Source of the DNA: Thermococcus sp. LS1
GTDB lineage: Archaea > Methanobacteriota_B > Thermococci > Thermococcales > Thermococcaceae
Assembly (NCBI RefSeq): GCF_012027395.1
Contig: NZ_SNUJ01000006.1
Location: forward strand, 1 to 61,269
DNA: 61,269 nt
Direction of reading: 5' to 3'
Part shown: positions 18,477-27,726 of the stretch, one piece after another
How positions within the stretch are numbered: position 1 is the stretch's first letter
Layout: the number at the start of each line of letters is the position of its first letter
The notes under the pieces: generated by a model
The model's input: only the letters and a program-made list of their open reading frames with translations
What the model was told of the DNA's origin: nothing
Database searches by the model: none
Program-made: the position numbers and the translations under genes

Positions 18477-20057
18477 ATGAGCCCTCCCGAGCGAATCCTC
18501 CTCGTCACCGGCAAGCTCGCCGAACCGCTTGTTCGAAAGTACGGTAAGGGCTGCGACGTTTTCGTTACGCCTGTGAGCGTAGCGGCTTTTCTGACTCCCG
18601 AGATGATAGTTCGCTATCTGAAGAAGGCTAAAATCAAAAGCGAGGAGTACGACCTTATTCTCATTCCTGGCCTCGTGAGGGGCTCGACCCAAGAAATCGA
18701 GGAAGAGCTTGGCATTCCCACATTCAAGGGACCGAGGAACGCGATGGACCTTCCTCAGGTGCTGAAGGCGGTAAGAGAAGGCTTCAAGCTGAGCAAAGAG
18801 GTTCCGGCGGATGACCTCTTCTCCTTCGATGCTCTAAAGCGCGTTGAGGACATAAGGAACCGGACGAGAAACAAGCGCTACATAGAAGAGACCCTCAAAA
18901 AGCCCTGGAACGTTCTCATTGGCAACCTTCCTGCTGGGAGGGACTTTCCCACCAGAATCCTCGGCGAGGTCGTCGATGCCCCGAGGCTGGGCGTCGAAGG
19001 AACCGTGCAAAAGGCCCGCTACTACCTCCGTGAGGGGGCGGATATAATTGATATCGGCATGATCGCGGGCGAGACGAACCTTGACTTCGTCGAGCTCATC
19101 CCCGAAATACGCGAGAGGCTGAGGGAGAATGGGTTCGACGTGCCCATAAGCTTCGACTCTCTAAACACCGCTGAAATCGAAAGGGCTCTCGATTACGCTG
19201 ATCTGTTCCTCAGCGTGGATGAGAGCAACCTGGAGAGCCTTGTTACCGATAAGCCCGTCGTTCTCATCCCTACCAACCAGGCGAAAGGGTATTTTCCAAC
19301 AAGACCCGCGGAGAGAGTCGAATTTCTTGAGGGGCTTAAGGCCAGGGCCCTTGATCTGGGTTACAAAACGATAATCTCGGACCTAATCCTGGAGCACGTG
19401 CCTCACCTAGCGCGCTCGATAACGGCCTTCCAGCTCTACCGTGAGAGGAACCCGGACGACGTTCTCCTTGCTGGCGTCGGAAACGTCGTCGAACTCTACG
19501 ACGCCGACAGCGTCGGGATGAACGCCCTTCTTGCTGGAATAGCCAAGGAGCTCTCTATAGGCCTTCTCCTAACGACGGAGACAAGCGCCAAGGCCAGGGG
19601 CTCAGTAAGGGAGCTGAGGAGAGCCCTGGACATGAACCTCTTTGAGATGCCAAAGGACCTCGGCTTTGACCTGCTGATACTCAAGGAGAAGAGGGGCAAT
19701 GACTGGCGCTTTGAGCCTGCCAAAGAAATCGTCAAGGCAGAGGAGAGGCCAGTTGAGCTCGAACCCGTTTACTTCCGCATCTGGCTTGAAGATGGGAAAA
19801 TATGGGTGAACGCTCACCACGGAACAGAGGCCCTCTTAACCATCGTCGGAGACGAGCCGAACGCGATAATCGACACAATTCTTGAGCGCTTTGAGATAAG
19901 TCAGAGGCACGCCTTTTACCTCGGCAGGGAGCTGGAGAAGGCTTACGCCGCGCTGAGACTGAGGAGAAGCTATGTCCAGGAGGTCGAGCTTTTTAAGGAC
20001 TTCTACTTACAGAACAAGGGAAGTGATGAGCGGAGCTCTCCTGAGGGCTCCCGATGA
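18477..20057 (+). CDS. dihydropteroate-synthase-like protein
   Basis: A 526-residue archaeal protein with an N-terminal domain (about 1-150) followed by a pterin-binding TIM-barrel segment like dihydropteroate synthase (about 170-400; ADIIDIGMIAGETN and SFDSLN resemble the pterin motifs). The usual phosphate-site Arg/Ser arrangement is not obvious, so synthase activity is uncertain; a role in methanopterin-like or folate-like cofactor handling is possible. No Shine-Dalgarno motif precedes the ATG, but TATA-like CTCTAAATAG lies about 30 bases upstream, so the mRNA is probably leaderless. The last 12 codons coincide with the C, D' and C' boxes of a guide RNA, which gives an atypical Ser/Gly/Arg tail. 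Confidence 0.75.
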   Translation: MSPPERILLVTGKLAEPLVRKYGKGCDVFVTPVSVAAFLTPEMIVRYLKKAKIKSEEYDLILIPGLVRGSTQEIEEELGIPTFKGPRNAMDLPQVLKAVREGFKLSKEVPADDLFSFDALKRVEDIRNRTRNKRYIEETLKKPWNVLIGNLPAGRDFPTRILGEVVDAPRLGVEGTVQKARYYLREGADIIDIGMIAGETNLDFVELIPEIRERLRENGFDVPISFDSLNTAEIERALDYADLFLSVDESNLESLVTDKPVVLIPTNQAKGYFPTRPAERVEFLEGLKARALDLGYKTIISDLILEHVPHLARSITAFQLYRERNPDDVLLAGVGNVVELYDADSVGMNALLAGIAKELSIGLLLTTETSAKARGSVRELRRALDMNLFEMPKDLGFDLLILKEKRGNDWRFEPAKEIVKAEERPVELEPVYFRIWLEDGKIWVNAHHGTEALLTIVGDEPNAIIDTILERFEISQRHAFYLGRELEKAYAALRLRRSYVQEVELFKDFYLQNKGSDERSSPEGSR

Positions 20058-20079
20058 TGACTACAGCCAGGGCTGATAA
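20020..20079 (+). ncRNA. C/D box guide RNA overlapping a stop codon
   Basis: C box GTGATGA (20023-20029), 11-base guide, D' CTGA (20041-20044), eight-base spacer, C' GATGATGA (20053-20060), 12-base guide, D CTGA (20073-20076). All boxes and spacings are canonical. The C, D' and part of the C' box lie inside the preceding coding sequence, whose TGA stop (20055-20057) is within the C' box. The RNA must therefore be cut from the mRNA or made from an internal promoter. Targets not identified. Confidence 0.82.
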
Positions 20080-20084
20080 AATCC

Positions 20085-20381
20085 TTAGCCCTCGAAAATC
20101 GGTGGCTTCGCCTTCCTGAACTGCTCGTCAAGCTCTGCTCTCCTTGCACTGACCCTTTCCAGGAGTTTCACAACCCTCTCATCGCCAGGATACTTGGCCC
20201 TTAGGCTCGTCAGTATGCCCTCGGCAAAGCCCAGTATGGAGACTTCTATGAACTCTTTCCCCTTCTTGCTCTCCAGCCCTTCATTAAGGGCCACGAATGA
20301 ATCTATCCTCGCTATCAGCCCCTTTTCACCGAGCTCTTCACAGAGCTTCTTGAGCTCCTCAATCTCCGGAACGTTCATCAT
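20085..20381 (-). CDS. small Thermococcales-specific protein (DUF3216-like)
   Basis: 98 residues, mostly helical and charged (EIEELKKLCEELGEKGLI, then SARRAELDEQFRKAKP). I recognise it only as similar to the small uncharacterised DUF3216 family that seems restricted to Thermococcales; function unknown. It lies one base downstream of the TatD gene, with GGAGGTGTGAG across the junction, so it is translated from the same mRNA. Confidence 0.6.
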   Translation of the reverse strand: MMNVPEIEELKKLCEELGEKGLIARIDSFVALNEGLESKKGKEFIEVSILGFAEGILTSLRAKYPGDERVVKLLERVSARRAELDEQFRKAKPPIFEG

Positions 20382-20382
20382 C

Positions 20383-21141
20383 TCACACCTCCAGCCTGAA
20401 AAACTCGACCGTATTCTTCTCTGTTATCCGTTCAACCTCATTAAATTCCAGCCCCTTAAGCTTTGCCACCTCTTCAATGGCCATTCTGACGTAGCAGGGC
20501 TTGTTCCTCTGTCCCCTGAAGGGGCTCATGTATGGTGAATCAGTTTCCACGAGGATATCCTCCAGCTCAAGAGCCTCTACTGTCTTCCTAATCTCCGGGA
20601 TAAAGACTATCCCGGTGCTTATCCCTATTGGATGATCGTTTTCAGCAATCTCCTTAGCAAGCTCGGGACTCCCCGTGAAGGAGTGGAAATAGGCATTAAC
20701 ACCGTATCTCTGAACCAGCTCAAAGGCTTCCCTTTCGGCATCCCTCGCATGGATAACCACGGGGAGCTTGAGCTCGACTGCCAGCTCGAGGAAATGCTGG
20801 AATATCGCCCTCTGGTTTTCCCTTTGGGCCTCGTTTTCGGCGTAGTGATAGTCGAGGCCTATCTCGCCCACCGCCACAATTTTGTTCCTGTGCTCCCAGA
20901 TGAAGTCCTCAACGCGCTTCACCTTTTCCCAGTTGCCCCTGCGTGCTTCGTTCGGATGGTAGCCGAGTGTCGGGAAGAGGAAGCCAAAGTACGGCTTGAG
21001 CAGCTCCCAGCTCTTCCAGACGTGGGTTTTTCTGTACTCGGTTATGGAATCAACCACGGCTTTGAGCTCCTTCCTGCACTCTTCTATTACCTGCGGTACT
21101 TCCTTCTTATAGAACTCGAAGTGAGCATGGGCGTCAATCAC
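20383..21141 (-). CDS. tatD: TatD-family metal-dependent hydrolase/DNase
   Basis: 252 residues, TIM-barrel amidohydrolase superfamily. Metal ligands are visible in order: DAHAHF (residues 3-8), GEIGLDYHY, VVIHARDA, FHSF and ETDSPY. Members are 3'-5' exonucleases or related phosphoesterases. The start is GTG; it overlaps the stop of the upstream DUF504 gene by eight bases, and GGGGAGAG supplies the ribosome site. It belongs to the operon MBL protein-DUF504-TatD-DUF3216-like. Confidence 0.88.
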   Translation of the reverse strand: MIDAHAHFEFYKKEVPQVIEECRKELKAVVDSITEYRKTHVWKSWELLKPYFGFLFPTLGYHPNEARRGNWEKVKRVEDFIWEHRNKIVAVGEIGLDYHYAENEAQRENQRAIFQHFLELAVELKLPVVIHARDAEREAFELVQRYGVNAYFHSFTGSPELAKEIAENDHPIGISTGIVFIPEIRKTVEALELEDILVETDSPYMSPFRGQRNKPCYVRMAIEEVAKLKGLEFNEVERITEKNTVEFFRLEV

Positions 21142-21397
21142 TCTCTCCCCTCCTGTCCTTTCTCGTCTCCCAGATTACCTTCCCATCCTTCCTCACGACC
21201 CTCAGAATACGGTGATATGGAATCTGGGCATCCCCGACGAAGAAGTAGCCGTGCCCAAGCTCTATCAGCTCGACGGGGATTTTCTTGACGTCGCCGTAGG
21301 CACCGCGGTGCTCGATGATGATGTAGTAATCCCGCTCGTCCTCGCGTGGGTCATACTTGAGCTTGGCGAGGACTTCCTTCACCGAACCCTTCCGCAT
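21134..21397 (-). CDS. DUF504 (UPF0248) protein
   Basis: 87-residue conserved archaeal protein: MRKGSVKEVLAKLKYDP at the start, then YYIIIEHRGAYGD and FVGDAQIPYHRILRV. Biochemical function unknown; a link to RNA metabolism has been proposed for the family. ATG at 21397 shares one base with the stop of the upstream MBL gene (TGATG), with GGTGG seven bases before it, which implies translational coupling. Confidence 0.88.
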   Translation of the reverse strand: MRKGSVKEVLAKLKYDPREDERDYYIIIEHRGAYGDVKKIPVELIELGHGYFFVGDAQIPYHRILRVVRKDGKVIWETRKDRRGESD

Positions 21398-22098
21398 CAG
21401 AGCCACCCCAGGATCTCAGTGATGTTTCCACGCCAGTCTTTTATCACCCAGCCGTGCCCGGGGAGGCCGAAGCTGACGTCGAACTCTAAAAGTTTCTCCA
21501 GTGACTCCTGGAGTTGCCAGCCGCTTCCGGTCGGGAGGTCGGTCCTCCCTACGGTGCCTTTGAAGACGGTGTCGCCCGTGAACATCAGCTTTTCCTCCGG
21601 CTCGTAGAGGCATGAGCTCCCGGCGGTGTGGCCGGGCGTGTGAATAAGCTCCAGCTTAAGCGAGCCGATTCTAAGTGTATCCCCGTCCTTCAGCTTTATA
21701 TCGACGGGATGCGCCTCAAAACGCCGTCCATACGAGTACGCTAGTATGATATAGTCGTCGCCCTTTTCAAGGGCTCTCGCAGTGACATCATGGGCCGCGA
21801 AGAGAACCTCCATCCCCTTGTTCTCAAAATAGTGTTTCATGATGAGATTGCCCCCGACGTGATCAAAGTGTTCGTGAGTGTTGAAGATTATAACTCGCTT
21901 GATCCCCTGGAGATAGCCTTCCTTTTCCCAGATTTCTGTGTAAACGTGCCAGTTCACGCCGGTTCCGGTGTCAACGACCAGAGCCTCCTCTCCGTCGCGG
22001 AGCAGGTAAACGTTGGAATCCCAGCTAATCCCGCGGAGCATGACTGTATGTGGTGGAATCTCTATGGGAATTATGTTTCTCGGAAATTCTTCCAGCAT
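21397..22098 (-). CDS. metallo-beta-lactamase-fold hydrolase
   Basis: 233 residues with the zinc motif HEHFDH, a later His in HTPGHTAGS and Asp in FTGDTVF. The overall form resembles glyoxalase II/lactonase-type hydrolases, but the substrate is unknown. GGAGGG lies six bases before the ATG. It is the first gene of the operon with DUF504, TatD and the DUF3216-like gene. Its promoter probably uses the palindromic TTTATAAA at 22209 or a nearer unseen element. Confidence 0.85.
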   Translation of the reverse strand: MLEEFPRNIIPIEIPPHTVMLRGISWDSNVYLLRDGEEALVVDTGTGVNWHVYTEIWEKEGYLQGIKRVIIFNTHEHFDHVGGNLIMKHYFENKGMEVLFAAHDVTARALEKGDDYIILAYSYGRRFEAHPVDIKLKDGDTLRIGSLKLELIHTPGHTAGSSCLYEPEEKLMFTGDTVFKGTVGRTDLPTGSGWQLQESLEKLLEFDVSFGLPGHGWVIKDWRGNITEILGWL

Positions 22099-22208
22099 GA
22101 CTTTCCCTCCAAAAGGGCTCGAGGGGGGACCGCGTCCTCATCCGAGGGAGCGAGTCTCGTCAGGAGGGATGAATCTCTTCATCGCCCCTTCAACCTACGC
22201 GGGGGAGG

Positions 22209-22216
22209 TTTATAAA
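22209..22216. promoter_or_regulatory. palindromic TATA box between divergent genes
   Basis: TTTATAAA is its own reverse complement. It lies 32 bases before the ATG of the M20 peptidase, a normal distance, and could also be read towards the MBL gene, which would then have a leader of about 85 bases. Confidence 0.5.
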
Positions 22217-22247
22217 CCCAACCACGGAGCTTTATTAGGTGACCCAA

Positions 22248-23300
22248 ATGAAAACTGAGAGAGCAAAGGAAATCCTTCTCAACCTCCTCAAAATTCCGTC
22301 CCCCTCGGGGAGCGAGGATCGGATAGCCCTTCACATCATGGAGTTTCTCCACAAGCTCGACTACGACGTCCACATCGAGAGTGACGGCGAGATAATCGAC
22401 CTCGTCGTCAATCCCGACGCTGAGCTCTTCTACGAGGTCCACATGGACACGATACCGATGAGGGCTGAGCCCTTTGTTAGGGGCAACATCGTTTACGGAA
22501 CCGGCGCGAGCGACATAAAGGGCGGCATAGCTGCGATTCTGCTTATGCTCGAAGAACTCAAGAAAGAGGGTAAGGATCTCAACGTCGGCATTGTCTTTGT
22601 CAGCGACGAAGAGCACGGTGGAAGAGGCTCAGCACTCTTTATGGAGCGGTACAGGCCCAAGATGGCCGTTGTGCTTGAGCCCACTGATCTAGAGGTTCAC
22701 ATAGCCCACGCAGGCAACATAGAGGCCTACTTTGAGGTCGACGGCAAAGAGGCCCACGGAGCCTGCCCTGAGAGTGGAATCAACGCCATAGATCAGACCT
22801 TCAGAATGCTTGAGGAGCTCAAGAAGCTCGAACCTTTCAACGCGAAGGGCAAGTATTTCGACGCCCACATCGGCCTTCAGGAGCTAGTCTGCGACAACCC
22901 ATACTACCTTATCCCTGCCCTCTGCCGTGGTCGTGTGGAGGCTCGCCTTCTGCCAGATCAGGAAGTCGAGGACATCCTTGACCTTATGGAGCCAATATTT
23001 GAGGAGTACACCCTCAAGTACGAGTACACGGAGATATGGGACGGTTACGAGCTTGAACCCGATGAGGAGATAGTCGTTCTCGCTAAAAAGGCTATGGAGG
23101 TCACGGAGATAGATGAGTTCGGCGGCATGAGGAGCTGGACGGATGCGATAAACTTCGTGTACAACGGAACGAGAACGATAGTCTTCGGCCCAGGCAACCT
23201 CGACATCTCACACACAAAGAACGAGCACATCGATGTGAGGGACGTGGTTACAGCAAGTGAGTTTTTGAAGGCCTTGAATGAGATTTTTGGAAAGAGCTGA
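22248..23300 (+). CDS. M20-family metallopeptidase/deacylase (ArgE/DapE/LysK-like)
   Basis: 350 residues. Zinc ligands and catalytic residues can be placed: EVHMDT (His, Asp), GASDIKGG (Asp), SDEEHGG (catalytic Glu pair), VLEPTD and the late SHTKNEHI (His). A dimerisation domain sits between about 165 and 270. The family includes acetylornithine deacetylase and the LysW-lysine/ornithine hydrolase LysK; without neighbouring lys/arg genes the substrate stays open. The GTG at 22239 is the ribosome site GGTGA; ATG at 22248 is the start. Confidence 0.85.
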   Translation: MKTERAKEILLNLLKIPSPSGSEDRIALHIMEFLHKLDYDVHIESDGEIIDLVVNPDAELFYEVHMDTIPMRAEPFVRGNIVYGTGASDIKGGIAAILLMLEELKKEGKDLNVGIVFVSDEEHGGRGSALFMERYRPKMAVVLEPTDLEVHIAHAGNIEAYFEVDGKEAHGACPESGINAIDQTFRMLEELKKLEPFNAKGKYFDAHIGLQELVCDNPYYLIPALCRGRVEARLLPDQEVEDILDLMEPIFEEYTLKYEYTEIWDGYELEPDEEIVVLAKKAMEVTEIDEFGGMRSWTDAINFVYNGTRTIVFGPGNLDISHTKNEHIDVRDVVTASEFLKALNEIFGKS

Positions 23301-23380
23301 GGTTCTCCCTTCTTTTTACTTTCCCTTCGTATTACGGCCTTTATATAACTGGTCCACCAACAGATAATTTGTGGAACTCA

Positions 23381-26158
23381 TTATTCCTCGGACTTCTTCT
23401 CTTCCTCCTTCTTTGAATCCACCCAGAAGCGCCTCGTCCTTATGAACTGCCGCTCCCGCTCCATGAGGGCAACGAGGAGGGCATCTCCCTTGTACTGCGC
23501 CAGAAGCCTCGCCGCCGTGTCTGGTCCGGCCCCGTAGCTGGCCAGAGCCAAGACCGCCTCGAACCCGTAGGAATCCACGAGGTCAGCGGCCTTCAGGAGC
23601 TTCCTGTAAGCCCTCTCCTCCTTCCGCTCGAGCCTCTCGCCGTGCCTGACCTTTTTGAGAACGGGCATGAACTCCTCCGCGTCAATTGGATGGGCAACTG
23701 CCAGCATCCTCGAGCCGCACTTCGGGCATTCCCAGTGCTTGATTCTTTCCCTCAGGCGTGAAACTCTTGTTTTTGAGCTCCATCCGCAGTTGGTGCAGAC
23801 CAAGACAACCTCATGGTCGAGGAGCCTTCTCTTGAACAGCTCAAGTATCTCGTCCCTCTCCAGCTCTCCTCCGATCAGAAACTCGCCTCCGACGCTCATG
23901 TTAAGCCTCGCCAGCCTTGACGGCTCTCTCCTCAGTTCAGTTTTCACGCGCAGGCTTCCAGCTTTGAGCATGCTCAGAACGAGTTCACCTCTCTTAACAT
24001 CAACCTTGTCGTGGTACAGCTCGTTCAGGGTTTCCTTCTCGATTACCGTCCCCTCGAAGAGCCGCTCGATTCTCCTTATCTTTGCGTCCCTCCTAAGTGC
24101 GCCAAAGCGTTTGGCGACGTTCATCATCCTCCAGCGGTAGGCGTGGGAGTCCCTCAGCGAGCGCGCAACGATGAACTCCAGTGCCTCCGGCTCCTGGTAG
24201 AGGTAGCGCTTGACCTCGCTCGGGTTCAGCTGGAAGGGCGTCTTGAATACTATAGCATGGGCCTGGCTTCTCACGGAGAAGACCTTGCCGTAGCGCAGGA
24301 TCAGGAAGGAATGAACCAGCCGGCCGAGGGCTTCGTTCGCCCTGTTGCCGAAGTCAGCGTGGATTACGAGCGCTTTCGGCGTGCTCTCTATCACAATATC
24401 CCTGTCGGTTGAGAAGGGTTCATCCTTTATCTCCTCAAAAGCCCGTCTGAGCTCCTCCTCGCTGAAGTTCACGCCTTCCAGAAGCTCTAAAGCCCGTTTG
24501 AAGTCAAAGGCCAGCTCTCGCTTCAACCTTCCCACGTCGAGGGCAATGCCGAAGGGAACGGGAATCATCTCACCCTCCCAGCTCGGTATTGCACTCTCTA
24601 GGCTCTTGCTCTCGCGCACCTTCAGCAATTTCGCCTCTTCGTCAATCTTGAGCACTATCCAGCTCCTCCCGTTCATCACGAACTCCATTCCTTCCTCCAG
24701 GTCCATAACGAAGCTCTCGTCGAGCCGTCCGATTATGTGTCCGCTCCCTGCGTCGAAGACGCGCCAGGAAACCTCGTCCGGGATCGTCGAGAGGTTCTCG
24801 TAGTAGTACTGGAAAGCCCCGCGCTTGAGGTAGAGCAGACCAGTTTTTTCGTCGTAGCCAATTATACGAGCGTCCTCGAGGATTCCCAAAACATCGAGAT
24901 AGTCCTCCCATTTAAGCTCCCTGTAAACGTAAGCTCGCCTCGCTATCTCGTAGGGCCTTTCCCTCGGCATGCGTTTGTACTCGATAAGAAGCCCAACGAG
25001 GAAGTGGGCCAAAACATCGAGGCCGCCAATCGGCTCTACGGCCTCAAACCTTCCCTCCAGCGCGCGCCTGGCTATGATTAGACTCTGAAGGTAGTCCTCA
25101 ACGTTGGAGGTTATGACGTATCCCTCGCTGACCTCGCCAATCCTGTGTTTCGCCCTTCCCACACGCTGAACCAGGCGGTTCACCTGTCTCGGGCTCATGT
25201 ACTGAATGACAACGTCCACGTCGCCTATGTCAATTCCCAGCTCCATCGAGGACGTGCAGATGAGAGCCTTGATTTTGCCCTCCTTCAAGGCCCTTTCCGC
25301 TTTTATACGGGCCTCTTTCGAGAGGCTTCCATGATGAACTTCAACTGGCTTGCCCCAGGCCTTCAAACGATGTGCCAGAATCTCGGCGAACTGCCTCGTG
25401 TTGGTGAATATCAGCGCCTTTCCGTGCTCTTCGACTATTTCCCAAAGCGTTCTGAGACGGGCGGCCACATCTGGGGTCAGGCTCAGCTCCTCCGCGAGCT
25501 TGAAGTCATTCTCCTCCGGCCTCGGATAGAGCACGTGGAAGCGGTACACTTTTCTCCAGCTGGGTTTGACTATCGTTTCCGCCCCGAGCCACTCCCTTAC
25601 CTCGTCCTCGTTGCCGACCGTCGCGGTCATTCCGACGCGTTTGAAGTCCGCTATCTCTGCCAGCCTCTCAAGGTTCAGCAGGAGCTGTGCCCCACGCTTG
25701 TTGTCGACCAGCTCGGCTATCTCGTCAACAATGACGAACTTGACGTTCTCCAGAGCTTTTCGGAGTGATTTTACCGTTAGAATAACACCAAGAGTCTCGG
25801 GGGTGATGATGAGCATCTGAGGCGGGTTCTTCGTCTGCTTGGCCTTTTTGTAGGCAGAAGTGTCCCCGTGCCTCACCTCGACGCTTATTCCAAGCCTCTC
25901 TCCCCACCACTCCAGGCGCTCGAGCAGATCCCTGTTGAGGGCCTTTAGGGGAGCTATGTAGAGGGCGGAGATTGGCTTGAGGCCTTCTTCAAGGATGGCG
26001 TTGAAGACGGGCAGAACGGCCGCCTCGGTCTTTCCCGAGCCTGTGGGGGCGATGATTAAAACGCTCTTCCCGGAGCTAACCTCACGAAAAGCTTTCATCT
26101 GAAGCTCGTTGAGCTTTCCAAAGCGCTCCCTGATGATCTTCTTGAGGAGAAGGTGCAT
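23381..26158 (-). CDS. lhr: Lhr-family large DEAD/DEAH helicase
   Basis: About 925 residues. 3'-5' DNA helicase of superfamily 2 used in repair. Walker A is APTGSGKTE (about 38-46), Walker B VDEI, motif III GMTATVGN, motif VI QRVGRAKH. The Lhr-specific winged-helix and C-terminal regions follow, and a four-Cys zinc ribbon appears near 780-805 (CTNCGW, CPKCGS). The ATG at 26158 has no Shine-Dalgarno motif but a TATA box CTTATAAAC about 26 bases upstream, indicating a leaderless mRNA; the longer frame to 26230 would run through the promoter and is rejected. Confidence 0.9.
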   Translation of the reverse strand: MHLLLKKIIRERFGKLNELQMKAFREVSSGKSVLIIAPTGSGKTEAAVLPVFNAILEEGLKPISALYIAPLKALNRDLLERLEWWGERLGISVEVRHGDTSAYKKAKQTKNPPQMLIITPETLGVILTVKSLRKALENVKFVIVDEIAELVDNKRGAQLLLNLERLAEIADFKRVGMTATVGNEDEVREWLGAETIVKPSWRKVYRFHVLYPRPEENDFKLAEELSLTPDVAARLRTLWEIVEEHGKALIFTNTRQFAEILAHRLKAWGKPVEVHHGSLSKEARIKAERALKEGKIKALICTSSMELGIDIGDVDVVIQYMSPRQVNRLVQRVGRAKHRIGEVSEGYVITSNVEDYLQSLIIARRALEGRFEAVEPIGGLDVLAHFLVGLLIEYKRMPRERPYEIARRAYVYRELKWEDYLDVLGILEDARIIGYDEKTGLLYLKRGAFQYYYENLSTIPDEVSWRVFDAGSGHIIGRLDESFVMDLEEGMEFVMNGRSWIVLKIDEEAKLLKVRESKSLESAIPSWEGEMIPVPFGIALDVGRLKRELAFDFKRALELLEGVNFSEEELRRAFEEIKDEPFSTDRDIVIESTPKALVIHADFGNRANEALGRLVHSFLILRYGKVFSVRSQAHAIVFKTPFQLNPSEVKRYLYQEPEALEFIVARSLRDSHAYRWRMMNVAKRFGALRRDAKIRRIERLFEGTVIEKETLNELYHDKVDVKRGELVLSMLKAGSLRVKTELRREPSRLARLNMSVGGEFLIGGELERDEILELFKRRLLDHEVVLVCTNCGWSSKTRVSRLRERIKHWECPKCGSRMLAVAHPIDAEEFMPVLKKVRHGERLERKEERAYRKLLKAADLVDSYGFEAVLALASYGAGPDTAARLLAQYKGDALLVALMERERQFIRTRRFWVDSKKEEEKKSEE

Positions 26159-26203
26159 GGTGGAAACTGGGTCAAGATAGTTTATAAGTGCAACCTCAGT
26201 TAA

Positions 26204-26224
26204 ATTTATAAACGATATATCGTT
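26204..26224 (+). promoter_or_regulatory. efflux-pump promoter with 14-bp palindromic operator
   Basis: TATA-like TTTATAAAC (26204-26212) is followed by the perfect palindrome AACGATATATCGTT (26211-26224), and a related CGACATATCG occurs a few bases on. The palindrome lies between TATA and the ribosome site GGTGAT of the MFS gene, where a bound repressor would block transcription. A regulator of MarR/TetR type is a guess; none is encoded next to it. Confidence 0.6.
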
Positions 26225-26243
26225 CGACATATCGGTGATAGAG

Positions 26244-27726
26244 ATGGAAGTCGCGAGGAACGGCGGAACCTACGATATGGCTTACGCCAAAAAGGCGATG
26301 CTGGTGGTGGTCATCCTTCCCCTGCTCGTCATGTACACCGAGGCAATGCTCACACCAGCCCTTCCGACCATACAGAAGGAGTTCGGCATAAACCCCAACA
26401 ACGTCAGCTAGGTGCTCACCATATATCTCCTCGTCGGGACGGTGAGCGCCGCAATAATGGGGCAAGCTTGGCGATATGTACGGGAAAAAGAAGATGTTCC
26501 TTGTTGCTTTGGGCTTCTACACGCTCGGTGTAATCCTCAACGGCTTCGCACCGAGCTGCCAGTGGCTCCTCGTCTCGCGTGGGATTCAGGGCCTTGGAAT
26601 GGCGATATTTCCTCTGGCGTTCAGCCTAGTCCGTGAGGAGTTCCCACCGGAGATGGTGCCGCAGTTCAGGGAATGATAAGCGCGATGTTTGGAGTTGGAA
26701 TGGTTATAGCCCTTCCGCTCGGAGCCTACGTAACCCAGAACTTCAGCTGGCGCTGGACGTACCACTCGGCCGCCCCTCTTGCGGCGCTCATGTTCATACT
26801 CGCGGCAAAATCCTCCGTGAGAGCCGCTACATAAACTGCGGAAGGCTTGACTGGCCCGGAACCCTGCTGCTCGTTATGGCTGTCGTCCCTGCCCTGGTGG
26901 CGGTAACGAGAGCACCAAACGTAGGCTGGAGGCAGAGCAAACGCTCATCCTTTTTGGAATAGCAATCGTTGGTGTGACCCTGCTCGTCCTGTGGGAGAGA
27001 AAAGCTGAGAATTCACTCATCCCGCTCGACATAATCTCTGCCAGAAACCCCGCGATAGTCAACATCGGTATAATGTTCGCGGCCTTTGGAATCTCCATGA
27101 TGAGCCAGGCCAACACTTACATATTCCAGATGAAGCCTCCCTACGGCTTCGGCAAGACGATACTTGAAAGTGGTCTTCTCATGACGCCAATGGCGGGCGT
27201 GATGCTCGTGATAGCACCTTTAGCCGGAAAGCTGATGCCCAAGACCGGCGCAAAGCCGATAGCGATGGTCGGTGCATTGACGGCAAGCGCAGGCTTGGCC
27301 TTCATGGCAAAGTACGTCACCAGCCTGAGCCTTTGGCAATTCGTCGCCATGATAACAATCATCGGGACGGGGATAACCCTCATGAACATCTCCCTGATCA
27401 ACGTGCTCGTCTTTTCAGTCCCGCCGAGGGTCATGGGAATAGCTACCGGTGCCAACAGCCTGTTCCGTAACTTCGGCTCGACATGGGGGCCGGCAATAGC
27501 CGGAACGGTGATGAGCACCTACTACATCCTCTTTCACCCACCCGGTGCTCCCCAGTGGGTGCAGATAAAAATACCAACCTCCAAGGCCTATGGGGTGCTC
27601 TTCGGCACCGCCGCGGGATTGTATCTCTTCCTCGCCCTACTAATCCATGCAATAGTTGAGGTCATGAAGGAAGGGAAGATACGGGAGATTGAGGATAATG
27701 GAGAAAAGGAAGTCGTCGTGGAGTGA
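26244..27726 (+). pseudogene. 14-TM MFS drug exporter (DHA2/EmrB type), broken
   Basis: The reading frame of a DHA2-family exporter can be followed end to end but is interrupted: an in-frame TAG at 26409-26411 where WVLTIYLL is expected (Trp TGG to TAG), an extra G near 26460, and one missing base each near 26665, 26815 and 26930. Correcting these gives 1485 bases, a whole number of codons and a normal 494-residue protein, which supports the reconstruction. The last 250 codons (26974-27726) are intact. Either this is a recent pseudogene or sequence quality is poor here, since most indels are next to short base runs. GGTGAT precedes the ATG at 26244. Confidence 0.85.

Noticed and set aside
22140-22195. 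Minus-strand C/D-like pattern (GCGATGA, CTGA, GATGAGG)
   Set aside because: C box has a mismatch and no D box follows C'.
23335-23350. TTTATATAA TATA-like sequence between the convergent M20 and lhr genes
   Set aside because: No gene follows on either strand; antisense transcription is possible but unsupported.
25801-25825. GTGATGATGAGCATCTGA on the plus strand
   Set aside because: Only four bases between boxes and entirely within the lhr coding sequence.
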